From positions 372,001 through 436,000 of the forward strand of contig CAVXIR010000004.1 of assembly GCA_963761975.1 (NCBI GenBank): 64,000 nucleotides of DNA. The letters run 5' to 3'. The notes under the pieces are model-generated. The model was not told the origin of the DNA. It worked only from the letters and a program-made list of their open reading frames with translations, and ran no database searches. Source of the stretch: JAMQPK01 sp963761975. Its GTDB lineage: Bacteria > Acidobacteriota > Vicinamibacteria > Vicinamibacterales > JAMQPK01. A program made the translations under genes and the position numbers. Shown here one piece after another: positions 9,056-17,412 of this stretch (positions are counted from its first letter, which is position 1; each line of letters starts with the position of its first letter).

Positions 9056-9147
9056 GATCCTATCGAGTTTACTTCAGCGCGGCAGAAGATTCCTGTACGC
9101 TTTTGTAGCAGCTTGTCGCACCGCGCGACATGATCGGATCATACGAG

Positions 9148-9330
9148 ATGGAAATTTCCGTTGACTGTCCCTACTGCGGCGAACCACTCGAGCTCTACGT
9201 CGATCCGAGCGGCGGCTCTACACAGAAGTACGTCGAAGACTGCGCTGTGTGCTGCCAGCCCATGGAGGTGCTCGTCGAAATTGAAAACGACGAGGAGTAT
9301 TCAGTCTCGGTACGGCGGTTTGACGATTGA
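9148..9330 (+). CDS. CPXCG motif small cysteine-rich protein
   Basis: A 60-residue zinc-ribbon-like protein with CPYCGEP near the start and CAVCCQP in the middle, giving four or five potential metal ligands, plus the family segment VDPSGG...YVEDC. Members are widespread, short and of unknown role. I prefer ATG 9148 (MEISVDC), since this matches the family start; ATG 9130 would add six residues. The stop codon is followed at once by a GTCGGCA word repeat. Confidence 0.8.
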   Translation: MEISVDCPYCGEPLELYVDPSGGSTQKYVEDCAVCCQPMEVLVEIENDEEYSVSVRRFDD

Positions 9331-9371
9331 AGTCGGCAGTCGGCAGTCAGTAGTCGGCAGTCAGTCGGCAG
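9331..9371. repeat. Word repeat (GTCGGCAGTCA)
   Basis: Three to four copies of AGTCGGCAGTC fill the 41-bp gap between two convergent genes, touching both stop codons. Confidence 0.7.
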
Positions 9372-10310
9372 TCACAAAACACGAAGACGCGGCGAGCGCG
9401 ATGAGGTGAGGATCACCGCGATTGTGGCGAACGCGATGTTCGGTAGCCAGGCGCCCAGAAACGGCGTCAGCGAGTAGCGGCGTGTCGCGAACTCTCCAGT
9501 AAATATCAGCGCCCAATAGACGAGACAGGCGCCGAACGCGAGCAGCCCGCGGAAGAGACGACGGTCGACGGGTGCCACGAGCAAAAAGCCCGTCAGCGCC
9601 AGCGCTGCCGAAGCGAGAGCAAAGCGGAAGTGGAACGCTCGTGCATACATGCGCTCCGTTCTGGGTTGCCCTCGCAACGCCGCATCCCTTTCCGCGGTAC
9701 GCAACTCGGAGAGTGTCAGCTCGCTGAGGCCCTTCTGGAGACTCACGGGGGCATCGTATCCCCTCGCTCGCAAAGCCCGAAGAGTCATTTCCTGAAACGC
9801 CTGACTGCCGGCAGGGATCCCCCACGCGAACGTTGCGAAGCTCAACAGCGATGCCGCGAATGCAGCGAGCAGCATCACTTTTGCCGCACTCATCGTCACG
9901 CGTGCGGACAAGCCGAAGGCAATCGCAAAACCGAGTCCGATTGGGATCGCGAGGGGCAATGCTTGCGGCACGACCGTCATCGCCGCATACCACCCCATCG
10001 CGTCGGGATGGTCAAGCAGGGGCGGAATCGTGAACAGAGTGGTCATGACAATCGCAAGTGACAGTGCCCACGTCAGTGTTCGGGTCACAGCACGTCTGTC
10101 GGCATTTGTTGCATCCGACACATCGAGTGCACAGATGGCGACCACTCTCAACACTGCCACATAGCCTCTGAGCAAGACCGCCGCGCGATGCGCTGTAGTG
10201 GTGGCGTACTCCTTCTGCAAGTCGGCAATGGCCGGCTCGACGATGCGCTCGAGCGAGCGTGCGGCGCACATCAACGCAGCCAGGCGATGAAGCATGCGGC
10301 CCGGAATCAT
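9372..10310 (-). CDS. LptF/LptG-like membrane protein without jellyroll, copy 4 of the PadR operon
   Basis: 312 residues from ATG 10310, which overlaps the previous stop by four bases (ATGA). Residues 1-45 (MIPGRMLHRLA...IADLQKEYA) resemble the prefix of acidobacterial ADOP permeases. A transmembrane segment follows, then a six-helix core. The third-helix region LPLAIPIGLGFAIAFGL, the soluble LSELTLSELRTAERDAALRG and the last helices (FLGAWLPNIAFATIAVIL) match the corresponding parts of LptF/LptG. The periplasmic beta-jellyroll of about 150 residues is replaced by about 60-80 residues. The gene is last in a coupled run of five. The role is unknown; I infer a membrane transporter subunit or lipid-handling protein. 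Confidence 0.7.
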   Translation of the reverse strand: MIPGRMLHRLAALMCAARSLERIVEPAIADLQKEYATTTAHRAAVLLRGYVAVLRVVAICALDVSDATNADRRAVTRTLTWALSLAIVMTTLFTIPPLLDHPDAMGWYAAMTVVPQALPLAIPIGLGFAIAFGLSARVTMSAAKVMLLAAFAASLLSFATFAWGIPAGSQAFQEMTLRALRARGYDAPVSLQKGLSELTLSELRTAERDAALRGQPRTERMYARAFHFRFALASAALALTGFLLVAPVDRRLFRGLLAFGACLVYWALIFTGEFATRRYSLTPFLGAWLPNIAFATIAVILTSSRSPRLRVL

Positions 10311-11260
10311 AGGCAATCGATCGAGCCACTCACGCGAAGACGCGACGAGCGAGATGATGTGACGATCACCACGATTGTGGCGAACACGATGTTCGGCAAC
10401 CAAGCGCCGAGTGGAGGGGGCGTCGACGTGCGGATCCCGAGCCACTCGCCCGCGAACATCAGCAGCGAATAGGCGACCGGTGAGAGCAGGATGAGTGCTC
10501 GCGGCAGTACCCGACCACGCCAAATGATGGCAAGGGCGAACACCGCCAACATCAACGGCGCGACTGCAAGAGATGATTTCAAGTGATAGTACCAGGAGAC
10601 TTGGCGTGCGCCTCGTTCGTTCCCCTGAGCCTTCACCCTCGCAACTTCAGCCTCGAGCTCGCTAAAGCTCATTTCGTTGAGCCCCTTCATCACGGGCCCG
10701 CGGTTGCCCATCGATTCGAACAACTGCTGCCTGAACTCCTGGTTCGCAGGAGGCAAAACCCAGACCAACGTCACAAAGGAAATCACTGAGCAGAGCAAGG
10801 CCGCCAGCAGCATCGTTCGAGCGGCCGCGCTGGAGAGCGTTCGGCCGCTGAGACCGAACGCCAGGCCGAGGACCAGCCCCAGGGGAATGGCGAGCGGCAC
10901 CGCCTGAGGAACGACGAGTGCGAGGATGATTGGCGAAACGTATTCTTTCCACCCCGCCATCGGCGGGATCATCAGAAGAACCGTGATCGCCACGATCGAC
11001 GCTGCCGCAATCGACAAGGCCCGCGTCACGGCCGCTTTGTCGTTACTCGTAGATACAAACCTCACGAAAATTGAGAGGACCATAACTCTCCAGACGGCCA
11101 TATAGCCGACGAGCAGAAGCCAACCGCGTCGAAGCGCCCGTCCATTCGTGTTTGCGTATTCCTTCTGCAGATCCGCAATCGCCGCCTCGACGACGCGCTC
11201 GAGCGCTTTGGCGCTGCAGATCCTGACGGCGAGGCGATGAAGGATGCGCCCGGGAATCAT
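10307..11260 (-). CDS. LptF/LptG-like membrane protein without jellyroll, copy 3
   Basis: 317 residues. It starts at ATG 11260 directly after the TAG of copy 2, and its TGA overlaps the start of copy 4. The prefix is MIPGRILHRLAVRICSAKAL with DLQKEYA. The membrane core includes AVPLAIPLGLVLGLAFGLSG. The linker MSFSELEAEVARVKAQGNE and the terminal helices (LGAWLPNIVFATIVVIV) match LptF/G C-terminal regions. It is the closest relative of copy 4, sharing the ending TSSRSxRLRV, so these two arose by the most recent duplication. The function is unassigned. Confidence 0.7.
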   Translation of the reverse strand: MIPGRILHRLAVRICSAKALERVVEAAIADLQKEYANTNGRALRRGWLLLVGYMAVWRVMVLSIFVRFVSTSNDKAAVTRALSIAAASIVAITVLLMIPPMAGWKEYVSPIILALVVPQAVPLAIPLGLVLGLAFGLSGRTLSSAAARTMLLAALLCSVISFVTLVWVLPPANQEFRQQLFESMGNRGPVMKGLNEMSFSELEAEVARVKAQGNERGARQVSWYYHLKSSLAVAPLMLAVFALAIIWRGRVLPRALILLSPVAYSLLMFAGEWLGIRTSTPPPLGAWLPNIVFATIVVIVTSSRSSRLRVSGSIDCL

Positions 11261-12211
11261 CTACACCACCAACCAACGCTCGCTCATCGGCATCCGCGGA
11301 GACAGCAGAAGCGCCGCAAGAGCCGCGAACACGGCATTCGGCATCCACGCCGCGGCCATCGGGGGCAGAAAACGAAGCTCGAAGACCAGCGCCAGCCCGG
11401 CCGGGAAAAGCAGAAAGTAACTCACGCACGCCGCCAACACCGCGCTTCGCGGTATGGCCGCCCAGCGTCCTTTGACGGCGAACCAGAACACGCTGAGAAG
11501 CAGAGGCGCAAGCGCCATGGCCCATCGCATGTGGTAATTCCAGGTGAATCGTCGGGCACGGTCGACATAACCTTCCGTTTGCGCCACCGCTGCCGCACGC
11601 TCCAGCTCACTCATCCTCATCCCGATGGGCACCGTCGCGACTCGGGGAGCCATTAAGGTCGTCATCTTGTCCCGAAACGCGCGCGCTGCCAGCGGGCCTG
11701 CCGACACCAGCGTGAGCATCGACACGAGGGACGCCGCCACGCCGGCAGCGAGCACGATCTTCGACGTGCGGCGCGAGATCGCGTCGCCGAGCCCGAATGT
11801 GATGCCAATCAGCAAGCCAAACGGCAGCGCGACTGGCAGCGTGATCGGAAATGCCAGGAGGAGATACCACGGTCGAAGGCCCGACACGCGAGGCTCCATC
11901 GAGGCCAGGAGCACAGTGATCAAAAGTGCCGCCACTCCAAGGACAACCCCACCGATCCAGGCGAGCATTCGCCACACTGCTCGACGTTCATCAGAGGTCA
12001 ACGGTTGAGAGTCCAGTGCACTCATGATCATCACCTCGAGAACAGCCGCATATCCGACGACCAGCACGACCAAGCGCCGCACCGCGGGCCTCGCGGCAGC
12101 GTCAGCGTATTCCTGTTGCAGATCCGCAATGGCTGGTTCGACAACCCGCTCGAGCGTCTTCGCGCTGCAGACGGCGGCGGCCAGGCGATGGAGCGTGCGG
12201 CCGGGAACCAT
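11261..12211 (-). CDS. LptF/LptG-like membrane protein without jellyroll, copy 2
   Basis: 316 residues from ATG 12211, placed directly after the TAG of copy 1. It opens with MVPGRTLHRLAAAVCSAKTL and IADLQQEYA, followed by a prefix helix and the six-helix core (ITLPVALPFGLLIGITFGLG). The segment MRMSELERAAAVAQTEGYVD and the end MAAAWMPNAVFAALAALLL match the helix-turn and terminal helices of LptF/LptG. The region between core halves is too short for a jellyroll. It ends at TAG 11261, immediately followed by the start of copy 3. Confidence 0.7.
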   Translation of the reverse strand: MVPGRTLHRLAAAVCSAKTLERVVEPAIADLQQEYADAAARPAVRRLVVLVVGYAAVLEVMIMSALDSQPLTSDERRAVWRMLAWIGGVVLGVAALLITVLLASMEPRVSGLRPWYLLLAFPITLPVALPFGLLIGITFGLGDAISRRTSKIVLAAGVAASLVSMLTLVSAGPLAARAFRDKMTTLMAPRVATVPIGMRMSELERAAAVAQTEGYVDRARRFTWNYHMRWAMALAPLLLSVFWFAVKGRWAAIPRSAVLAACVSYFLLFPAGLALVFELRFLPPMAAAWMPNAVFAALAALLLSPRMPMSERWLVV

Positions 12212-13138
12212 CTATGCGGGCCGGCCAAAGTCACCAGTTGGCAGCTTCATCACGATCGCGGCGACTATGACAGTCGCCGCATTTGCCAGCCACGCCGCGG
12301 CAACGGCCGGCATCCCCTGGTGCACCAGCGGCTCTCCGACCAAGACAAGGAAGTAGTAAACGGCGCATCCACCGACGATGAGAGTCCGTGGGGCTCCACG
12401 GCGAACCACGGCAAGGGCAAACACGACGAGCGCAGGTGTGGCAAACGGCATCGCCAGAACCAGCTGTTGCGTCCATGCGCGGCGTCGCGGCCATCCCCTG
12501 AGATTGCCGCCGGGCGCGAATTTCTGATTCTGCACAATCGCGAACGCGCTCACATCGTTCGCCGCTTTGACGACTGTGTCGCGTCCGCCGAGTGCGTTCG
12601 AGACAGATTGCCGGAAAGACTGACTTGCGACCGGAGGGCTCAACAATGTCATGCCGAATGAAATGGAGGCCGCGATCATTGCGGTCGCGACGATACCCCT
12701 TGCGGTGCGCGATGAAACCGCCCGGCCGCTCAGCGCGAACGCAATCCCGAGCGTGACGCCTATGGGTATCGCGATTGGCAACACCAAGGCTGCCATGAGG
12801 GAAACGTAATACGGAGAAATGCCGGGAACGATCGCGAGCGTCAGGATGACCACGAGACCCGACGCGAAGACCGTCACCGCCGCTGCCCATAACAAGGTGC
12901 GGAAGACGGCGCGTTGCTCACCGGCTAGAGTCGTTTCGACGACACACATGACAATCACCTCCAGCAGAGCCGTATAGCCAGTCAGCAGAACCTTCGCTCG
13001 TTTCAGGAGCGCACGATCTGCGACAGCTGTCGCGTACTCATTCTGTAAATCAGCAATCGCCGGTTCAACGACGCGCTCGAGCGACTTCGCGCTGCAGATG
13101 CTGGAGGCCAGGCGATGGAACGTGCGGCCCGGGATCAT
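12212..13138 (-). CDS. LptF/LptG-like membrane protein without jellyroll, copy 1
   Basis: 308 residues from ATG 13138, overlapping the padR stop as ATGA. The prefix (MIPGRTFHRLASSICSAKSL, then IADLQNEYA) is the best preserved of the four. Helices include ALVLPIAIPIGVTLGIAFAL and the terminal AAAWLANAATVIVAAIVM. The soluble middle (FRQSVSNALGGRDTVVK...WPRRRAW) has lost the clear SELxxxxxxxxxG segment found in copies 2-4, so this copy is the most divergent. It is first of the four after the regulator, so it is probably expressed most directly under PadR control. Confidence 0.68.
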   Translation of the reverse strand: MIPGRTFHRLASSICSAKSLERVVEPAIADLQNEYATAVADRALLKRAKVLLTGYTALLEVIVMCVVETTLAGEQRAVFRTLLWAAAVTVFASGLVVILTLAIVPGISPYYVSLMAALVLPIAIPIGVTLGIAFALSGRAVSSRTARGIVATAMIAASISFGMTLLSPPVASQSFRQSVSNALGGRDTVVKAANDVSAFAIVQNQKFAPGGNLRGWPRRRAWTQQLVLAMPFATPALVVFALAVVRRGAPRTLIVGGCAVYYFLVLVGEPLVHQGMPAVAAAWLANAATVIVAAIVMKLPTGDFGRPA

Positions 13139-13443
13139 GTGGCGTGCCTCAACTGTGGCCGCCGCTTCAGCGTGCGCGCGGCGGCTTCCCATGCCTCGAG
13201 CACGCGAAGGCCGTAGGCCGTTGGACGATACAGCCGTCGTGGCAGCCCGATGGCGCCGGGAGGCTGTTTTTCGGTCCACGACTCGACATAGCCCTTGTCC
13301 TGCATGCGGCCGAGCGTCACGTACACGGTGCCCCGCTTCAGCATCCCTTTTGACGCCTCTACCAGTTGCAGGCCGAACATCTCTTCCCCTTCCAGAAGCT
13401 CCAGGATGAGGCGCTCGGTCGAGGAGAGTCGAGGAATATCCAT
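13135..13443 (-). CDS. PadR-family transcriptional regulator
   Basis: 102 residues. The PadR winged helix is clear: LSSTERLILELLEGEEMFG, then KGMLKRGTVYVTLGRMQDKGYV and the wing RRLYRPTAYG. It lacks a long C-terminal dimerisation helix (PadR subfamily 2 size). It heads the five-gene operon with a four-base stop/start overlap into the first membrane protein. In Acidobacteriota such small PadR genes normally sit before ADOP-type ABC permeases. Here the partners are LptF/G-like proteins with an ADOP-like prefix. A perfect inverted repeat upstream is the likely operator. Confidence 0.88.
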   Translation of the reverse strand: MDIPRLSSTERLILELLEGEEMFGLQLVEASKGMLKRGTVYVTLGRMQDKGYVESWTEKQPPGAIGLPRRLYRPTAYGLRVLEAWEAAARTLKRRPQLRHAT

Positions 13444-13463
13444 TTAGTTCAGCAATTATCGGT

Positions 13464-13478
13464 CTTACATTTTGTAAG
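13464..13478. promoter_or_regulatory. Perfect inverted repeat CTTACA-TTT-TGTAAG, likely PadR operator
   Basis: Six-base arms with a three-base centre, 21 bp before the padR start codon. It lies in the only AT-rich stretch between padR and the neighbouring GNAT gene. PadR proteins bind dyads of this size near their own promoters; autoregulation is inferred. Confidence 0.65.
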
Positions 13479-13490
13479 TCAAGAGGAATT

Positions 13491-13982
13491 TTACAGCTTC
13501 AACACCATGTGCTTCTCGGCAAGATCGACGCCGTCGACTCGCAACCCGGCGGGCTCGATTCCCCAGACGAGGAACCCGAGTTTTTCGTAAAGCGCCGCAG
13601 CCGCGACAGCCCTGTCGGTCACTGCGAGGTGCAACTGTCGAATTCCATCGCCATCGCGCGCGAAGCGGATGGCCCCCTCCACCAACCGCCGTCCCATCCC
13701 TGCGCGTCGATGCGCTGCCCGGACATACATTCCCCACAGTTCTGCTCTGTGGTGGAGTTTCGCCCGGGTCAAGCGACGGACACCGACTGCTCCAATCAGT
13801 TCGGGGGCGAAGGCGCCGATGATCGCCTGCTCAGCATCCGCCAGCGCTTCTCGCACGGCCTCAATCGATCGAAAGCGGTCATCGCTCGGCGAGCTGCCGA
13901 ACGCATACGGCTCACGCTCGAGCGCTTCCCGCCGAAGCGCATGGTACGAATCCGCATCTTCCGGCGTGAGTCGTCTGATCAT
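13491..13982 (-). CDS. GNAT-family N-acetyltransferase
   Basis: 163 residues from ATG 13982 (MIIRRLTPEDADSYHALRRE). The acetyl-CoA loop is in AAHRRAGMGRRLVEGA (R-x2-G-x-G/A) near residue 100, and the family ending ALYEKLGFLVWG is present. The substrate is unknown. Upstream in-frame sequence is translated tandem repeat (HEDTNHEDTK), so longer starts are rejected. It is transcribed away from the repeat array and ends 27 bp before the PadR operator region. Confidence 0.88.
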   Translation of the reverse strand: MIRRLTPEDADSYHALRREALEREPYAFGSSPSDDRFRSIEAVREALADAEQAIIGAFAPELIGAVGVRRLTRAKLHHRAELWGMYVRAAHRRAGMGRRLVEGAIRFARDGDGIRQLHLAVTDRAVAAAALYEKLGFLVWGIEPAGLRVDGVDLAEKHMVLKL

Positions 13983-13984
13983 GA

Positions 13985-14656
13985 TCTTGTTCGGAGTTCG
14001 GGTAGTTCGGGTAGTTCGTGGGGTTCGTGGGTTCGTGTAAATTCGTAGGTTCGTCGGTTCGGGGGTTCGTCCCCATCGGGGGTTCCCGTCCCCATCGTGT
14101 CGTCGCGCTCGTCGCGTCATCCTGTTTCGTATCTCGTATTCTTCGTGTCTTCGTGTCTTCGTGGTTCGTGTCTTCGTGGTTCGTGTAGGTTCGTGGGTTC
14201 GTGTAAATTCGTAGGTTCGTCGGTTCGGGGGTTCGTCCCCATCGGGGGTTCCCGTCCCCATCGTGTCGTCGCGCTCGTCGCGTCATCCTGTTTCGTATCT
14301 CGTATTTTCTTCGTGTCTTCGTGGTTCGTGTCTTCGTGGTTCGTGTAGGTTCGTGGGTTCGTGTAAATTCGTAGGTTCGTCGGTTCGGGGGTTCGTCCCC
14401 ATCGGGGGTTCCCGTCCCCATCGTGTCGTCGCGCTCGTCGCGTCATCCTGTTTCGTATCTCGTATTCTTCGCGTCTTCGTGGTTCGTGTCTTCGTGGTTC
14501 GTGTAGGTTCGTGGGTTCGTGTAGTTCGTAGGTTCGTCGGTTCGGGGGTTCCCCGTCCCCATCGTGTCGTCGCGCTCGTCGCGTCATCGTGTTTCGTATC
14601 TCGTATTCTTCGTGTCTTCGTGTCTTCGTGTCGTCTTCGTGGTTCGTGTCTTCGTG
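13985..14656. repeat. Tandem array of four ~160-bp units (GGTTCGTG / CTTCGTGT words)
   Basis: Units anchored on GTGTAAATTCGTAGGTTCG begin at 14035, 14201, 14361 and 14519 (spacing 166, 160, 158). Each unit also contains a CCCCATCGGGGGTTCCC stretch, CGTCGCGCTCGTCGCGTCAT and several TCTTCGTG words. The array runs from the GNAT start to the stop codon of the ABC permease. Open frames across it in three frames are artefacts of the unit composition. It is not a CRISPR: there are no unique spacers. Confidence 0.9.
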
Positions 14657-14657
14657 G

Positions 14658-15998
14658 TCACGCTTGCCGCGCCCACTTCACCAGCGTCGCCAAATTCGGC
14701 GGGCGGCCGTGCATCAACAGGCCAATCTTGAAAATGCGCGAGGCGAACCAGAGCGCACCGCAGGCTGCAGCCACGCCGACGGCGATCGACAGCCAGACCT
14801 GCCACATCGGCGGTGGCGCCGTCGAGGTCATCCGCAACAGCATCGCAAAGGTGTTCATCGGCGGCAGGAAGCTGACGACTGTCGCAAAGACCGAGTTGGG
14901 ATCGCGCGAGATCGGATACCAGAACAGCCACGGCACCATCATCAGCAGCGTGATCGGCGTCATCAACGACTGCGCCTCGCGAAGCTCGTTCACCGAGGAG
15001 CCGATTGCCGCCATCAGCGAACCCATCACGACGTACGTAATCAGGAAGAACACGAACAGATAGATCAAGAGCGACATATCGAGCAGCCCGAGCATCGCCA
15101 TGGAAATCAAGCCGAGGATACCCATCGATGCGTACGTCAGAAGGATGGTGAGTCCCACCGCCAACTGACCCAGGATCTTTCCCGTCAGCAGCTGCAACGG
15201 CGAAACCGCGGACAGGATGACCTCCATCGTGCGGCTCGATTTCTCCTCAATCGTCGTCGTCAGCAGGTATTGTCCGCTGCTCATCACCGAAATCATCAGG
15301 AGGAGCGCAAAACCCATCGGCAGCACGCCATTGAATGCGTTCGACGTGGGCGATTCTCCGGTCTCGGTCACCGTGATCGCTGGCCCGCGATCGACCGTCG
15401 TCAGCGCGTCAATTCGCTGCCGGTCGAGACCCGCTGCTTTCACCCGCGCATTGACGATGGCCTCTCGCGCGGCCGTGCGAATCTCGTTCTGAATCCGGTT
15501 GTCGAGATTGGTGCGGACGAACAGGTCGTAGTCGCCGAATTTGTCTGCGATCGGCCGAACCGCATGAGGGTCGATCACGAGCACCGCAAGCCGGCGCCGG
15601 CCCGAGCGCGGCTTCAGCAGATTCTTTTCCTCGTCTAATGCTGATGCCGGACGTTCCACGATTTCGAGGTCTGGGATCTCTCCGATCGCCGCCTTCTCCA
15701 TCGCCGCCGCCCCTGATGACGCGGCACCGCCCCCGATGGAACGATGAAACGAGGCCGCGAGACGCTCGGCGATTCGGTCGCGGCTCAAGTATCGTTCTAT
15801 GTCACCCGCCACTTGCCCTGTCTGATCGATCACCGCCACCTGGCCGTTGACGGCCGGCATGCGATTGTTCATCAGCCGAGGAAACATCAGAACGGCCAGC
15901 AGATAGAGTGATGGCGGCAAGATGACCGCGATGAGAAATCCTTTGGTGCTGACCGTCGCCAGAAAGTCGCGACGGGCGACGAGAAGAATCTTTTTCAT
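14658..15998 (-). CDS. ABC-2 type transporter permease (NatB-like)
   Basis: 446 residues. The N-terminus VARRDFLATVSTKGFLIAVILPP is typical of NatB/ABC-2 exporters. A large extracytoplasmic domain (about 50-250) is followed by a cluster of five or six membrane helices from GFALLLMISVMSSGQYLL to the end. The conserved segment EEKSSRTMEVILSAVSPLQL lies between helices 2 and 3. With the ATPase gene at 15995-16894, which it overlaps by four bases (ATGA), it forms an exporter. NatAB exports sodium in Bacillus, but the substrate cannot be read here. Confidence 0.9.
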   Translation of the reverse strand: MKKILLVARRDFLATVSTKGFLIAVILPPSLYLLAVLMFPRLMNNRMPAVNGQVAVIDQTGQVAGDIERYLSRDRIAERLAASFHRSIGGGAASSGAAAMEKAAIGEIPDLEIVERPASALDEEKNLLKPRSGRRRLAVLVIDPHAVRPIADKFGDYDLFVRTNLDNRIQNEIRTAAREAIVNARVKAAGLDRQRIDALTTVDRGPAITVTETGESPTSNAFNGVLPMGFALLLMISVMSSGQYLLTTTIEEKSSRTMEVILSAVSPLQLLTGKILGQLAVGLTILLTYASMGILGLISMAMLGLLDMSLLIYLFVFFLITYVVMGSLMAAIGSSVNELREAQSLMTPITLLMMVPWLFWYPISRDPNSVFATVVSFLPPMNTFAMLLRMTSTAPPPMWQVWLSIAVGVAAACGALWFASRIFKIGLLMHGRPPNLATLVKWARQA

Positions 15999-16894
15999 GT
16001 CACCAGCCCGATGAAGATGTCCTCGAGCGACGGTCGATGAAGCTCGAGCCGCGCGGGCGGAATCGTTTGGGCCACATCGCGCATCACGCCGACCGGGTCT
16101 GCGCCTTCGCTCATGTCGATGCGATAGGTACTGCCGTCGCGCGTCACGCTCGACACACCATCGACGCTCTGCAGCGCCCTGACGTCCGCGTCGCGCTCGA
16201 ACGGCTCGAACGCCAGCGCGCGCGGATCGTGGCGACGCCGAATTGAGGAGAGGCTCTCGTCAAGAACCTTACGTCCACGATTCAGCATGACGATGTGGTC
16301 ACAGATTTCCTCGGCCTGCACCATCACGTGGGTCGAAAACAGGATGGTCGCCCCGCGGGAATGCTCGGCGAGAATCACCTCGCGCAACAACCGCATGTTG
16401 ACCGGATCGAGCCCGCTGAACGGCTCATCGAGAATCAGCAGATCCGGCTGGTGCAGAACGGCCGCGATGAACTGTACTTTCTGCAACATCCCTTTCGACA
16501 ACTCTTCACATTTCCTGTCCTCGACGCCGCCGAGGCCGAGCCGCTCGAGCCAGGCTGCAACCTGCGTCGAAGAAAAATGATCCTGATCTTTGAGACGCGC
16601 CATGTATATGAGAAACGCGCCCACTTTCATCTTCCGATAGACGCCACGCTCTTCGGGCAAATAGCCAATCCGATCTTTGGCTTCGATCGCCGCTGGCCTG
16701 CCCAGTACTGCCAGCTCGCCTCGATCCGGAAACAGGATCGACATGATGATCCGGAGCGTCGTCGTCTTTCCGGCTCCGTTGGGCCCGATGAATCCGTACA
16801 ACGCGCCTTTGGGTATCTCGAGATCGAGGTTATCGACTGCCACGGTGGAGCCGAAGGTTTTCGTGACGCCGCGCAGAGCAATGGCGAGGTCCAC
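15995..16894 (-). CDS. ABC transporter ATP-binding protein (NatA-like)
   Basis: 299 residues from a GTG start at 16894 with GGAGGA about 15 bases upstream. Walker A is GPNGAGKTT near 36, the signature is LSKGMLQKVQF, Walker B is LLILDEPFSGLDP, and the switch His is in FSTHVM. The C-terminal extension of about 80 residues is typical of NatA/DUF4162 ATPases. It sits 5 bp after the preceding acetyltransferase and overlaps the permease start, so the two exporter parts are cotranslated. ORFs that extend further upstream run through the acetyltransferase in another frame and are rejected. Confidence 0.93.
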   Translation of the reverse strand: MDLAIALRGVTKTFGSTVAVDNLDLEIPKGALYGFIGPNGAGKTTTLRIIMSILFPDRGELAVLGRPAAIEAKDRIGYLPEERGVYRKMKVGAFLIYMARLKDQDHFSSTQVAAWLERLGLGGVEDRKCEELSKGMLQKVQFIAAVLHQPDLLILDEPFSGLDPVNMRLLREVILAEHSRGATILFSTHVMVQAEEICDHIVMLNRGRKVLDESLSSIRRRHDPRALAFEPFERDADVRALQSVDGVSSVTRDGSTYRIDMSEGADPVGVMRDVAQTIPPARLELHRPSLEDIFIGLVT

Positions 16895-16899
16895 GCGGC

Positions 16900-17412
16900 T
16901 TACCAATCCTCCGCCAGGATCGCCCAGCGCTCGTGATCGCGCCAACGGCCGTTGATTTTCAGATACCGCGGAGAGATTCCCTCGCGGCGGAACCCGAGTT
17001 TCTTGACGAGCGCCCGCGACCGCGTATTGCCGGGCTGGATATTGGCCTCGAGTCGATGCAACTTCATGGTTGTGAAGGCGTGCGCCACGACCTGTGAGAG
17101 ACCCTTTCGCATCAACCCGCGTCCGGCGAGCGGCACGAACGCGTAGTACCCCAGATACGCGCTCATGAAACACCCGCGCACGATCTCGTCAAGATTGACG
17201 ACGCCGACAAGGCCATCGGGCTCATTCGTCCAGATAAAAAACGCTGCACCACGCGGATCCTGGCGCTTCATCAAGTAATCACGGTAGGCCCCGGACGTGG
17301 TCGGTGCCTGCACCCACGGATGATGAAGTTTGCGGCTTCGGTCGACGGCAGCCAGGAACACGTCTTCGTCCTCCAGGCTCCCAGGCCGAATAACCACGCG
17401 CTGGTCCGTCAT
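16900..17412 (-). CDS. GNAT acetyltransferase, RimJ/RimL type
   Basis: 170 residues from ATG 17412 (MTDQRVVIRPGSLEDEDVF). The motifs GYYAFVPLAGRGLMRKGL, HRLEANIQPGNTRSRALVKKLGF and the ending RWRDHERWAILAEDW are those of ribosomal-protein-Ala-acetyltransferase relatives. The substrate may be a protein N-terminus or a small amine. It overlaps the preceding phosphatase-like gene by four bases. Confidence 0.9.
   Translation of the reverse strand: MTDQRVVIRPGSLEDEDVFLAAVDRSRKLHHPWVQAPTTSGAYRDYLMKRQDPRGAAFFIWTNEPDGLVGVVNLDEIVRGCFMSAYLGYYAFVPLAGRGLMRKGLSQVVAHAFTTMKLHRLEANIQPGNTRSRALVKKLGFRREGISPRYLKINGRWRDHERWAILAEDW

Noticed and set aside
13912..14587. Long open frames reading EPTNLHEPRRHEDT-type proteins
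   Set aside because: They are translations of the tandem array in several frames, with no ribosome site and only periodic composition.
13985..14656. Possible CRISPR array
   Set aside because: Units are ~160 bp and nearly identical throughout, with no short constant repeat and unique spacers, and no cas genes are near.
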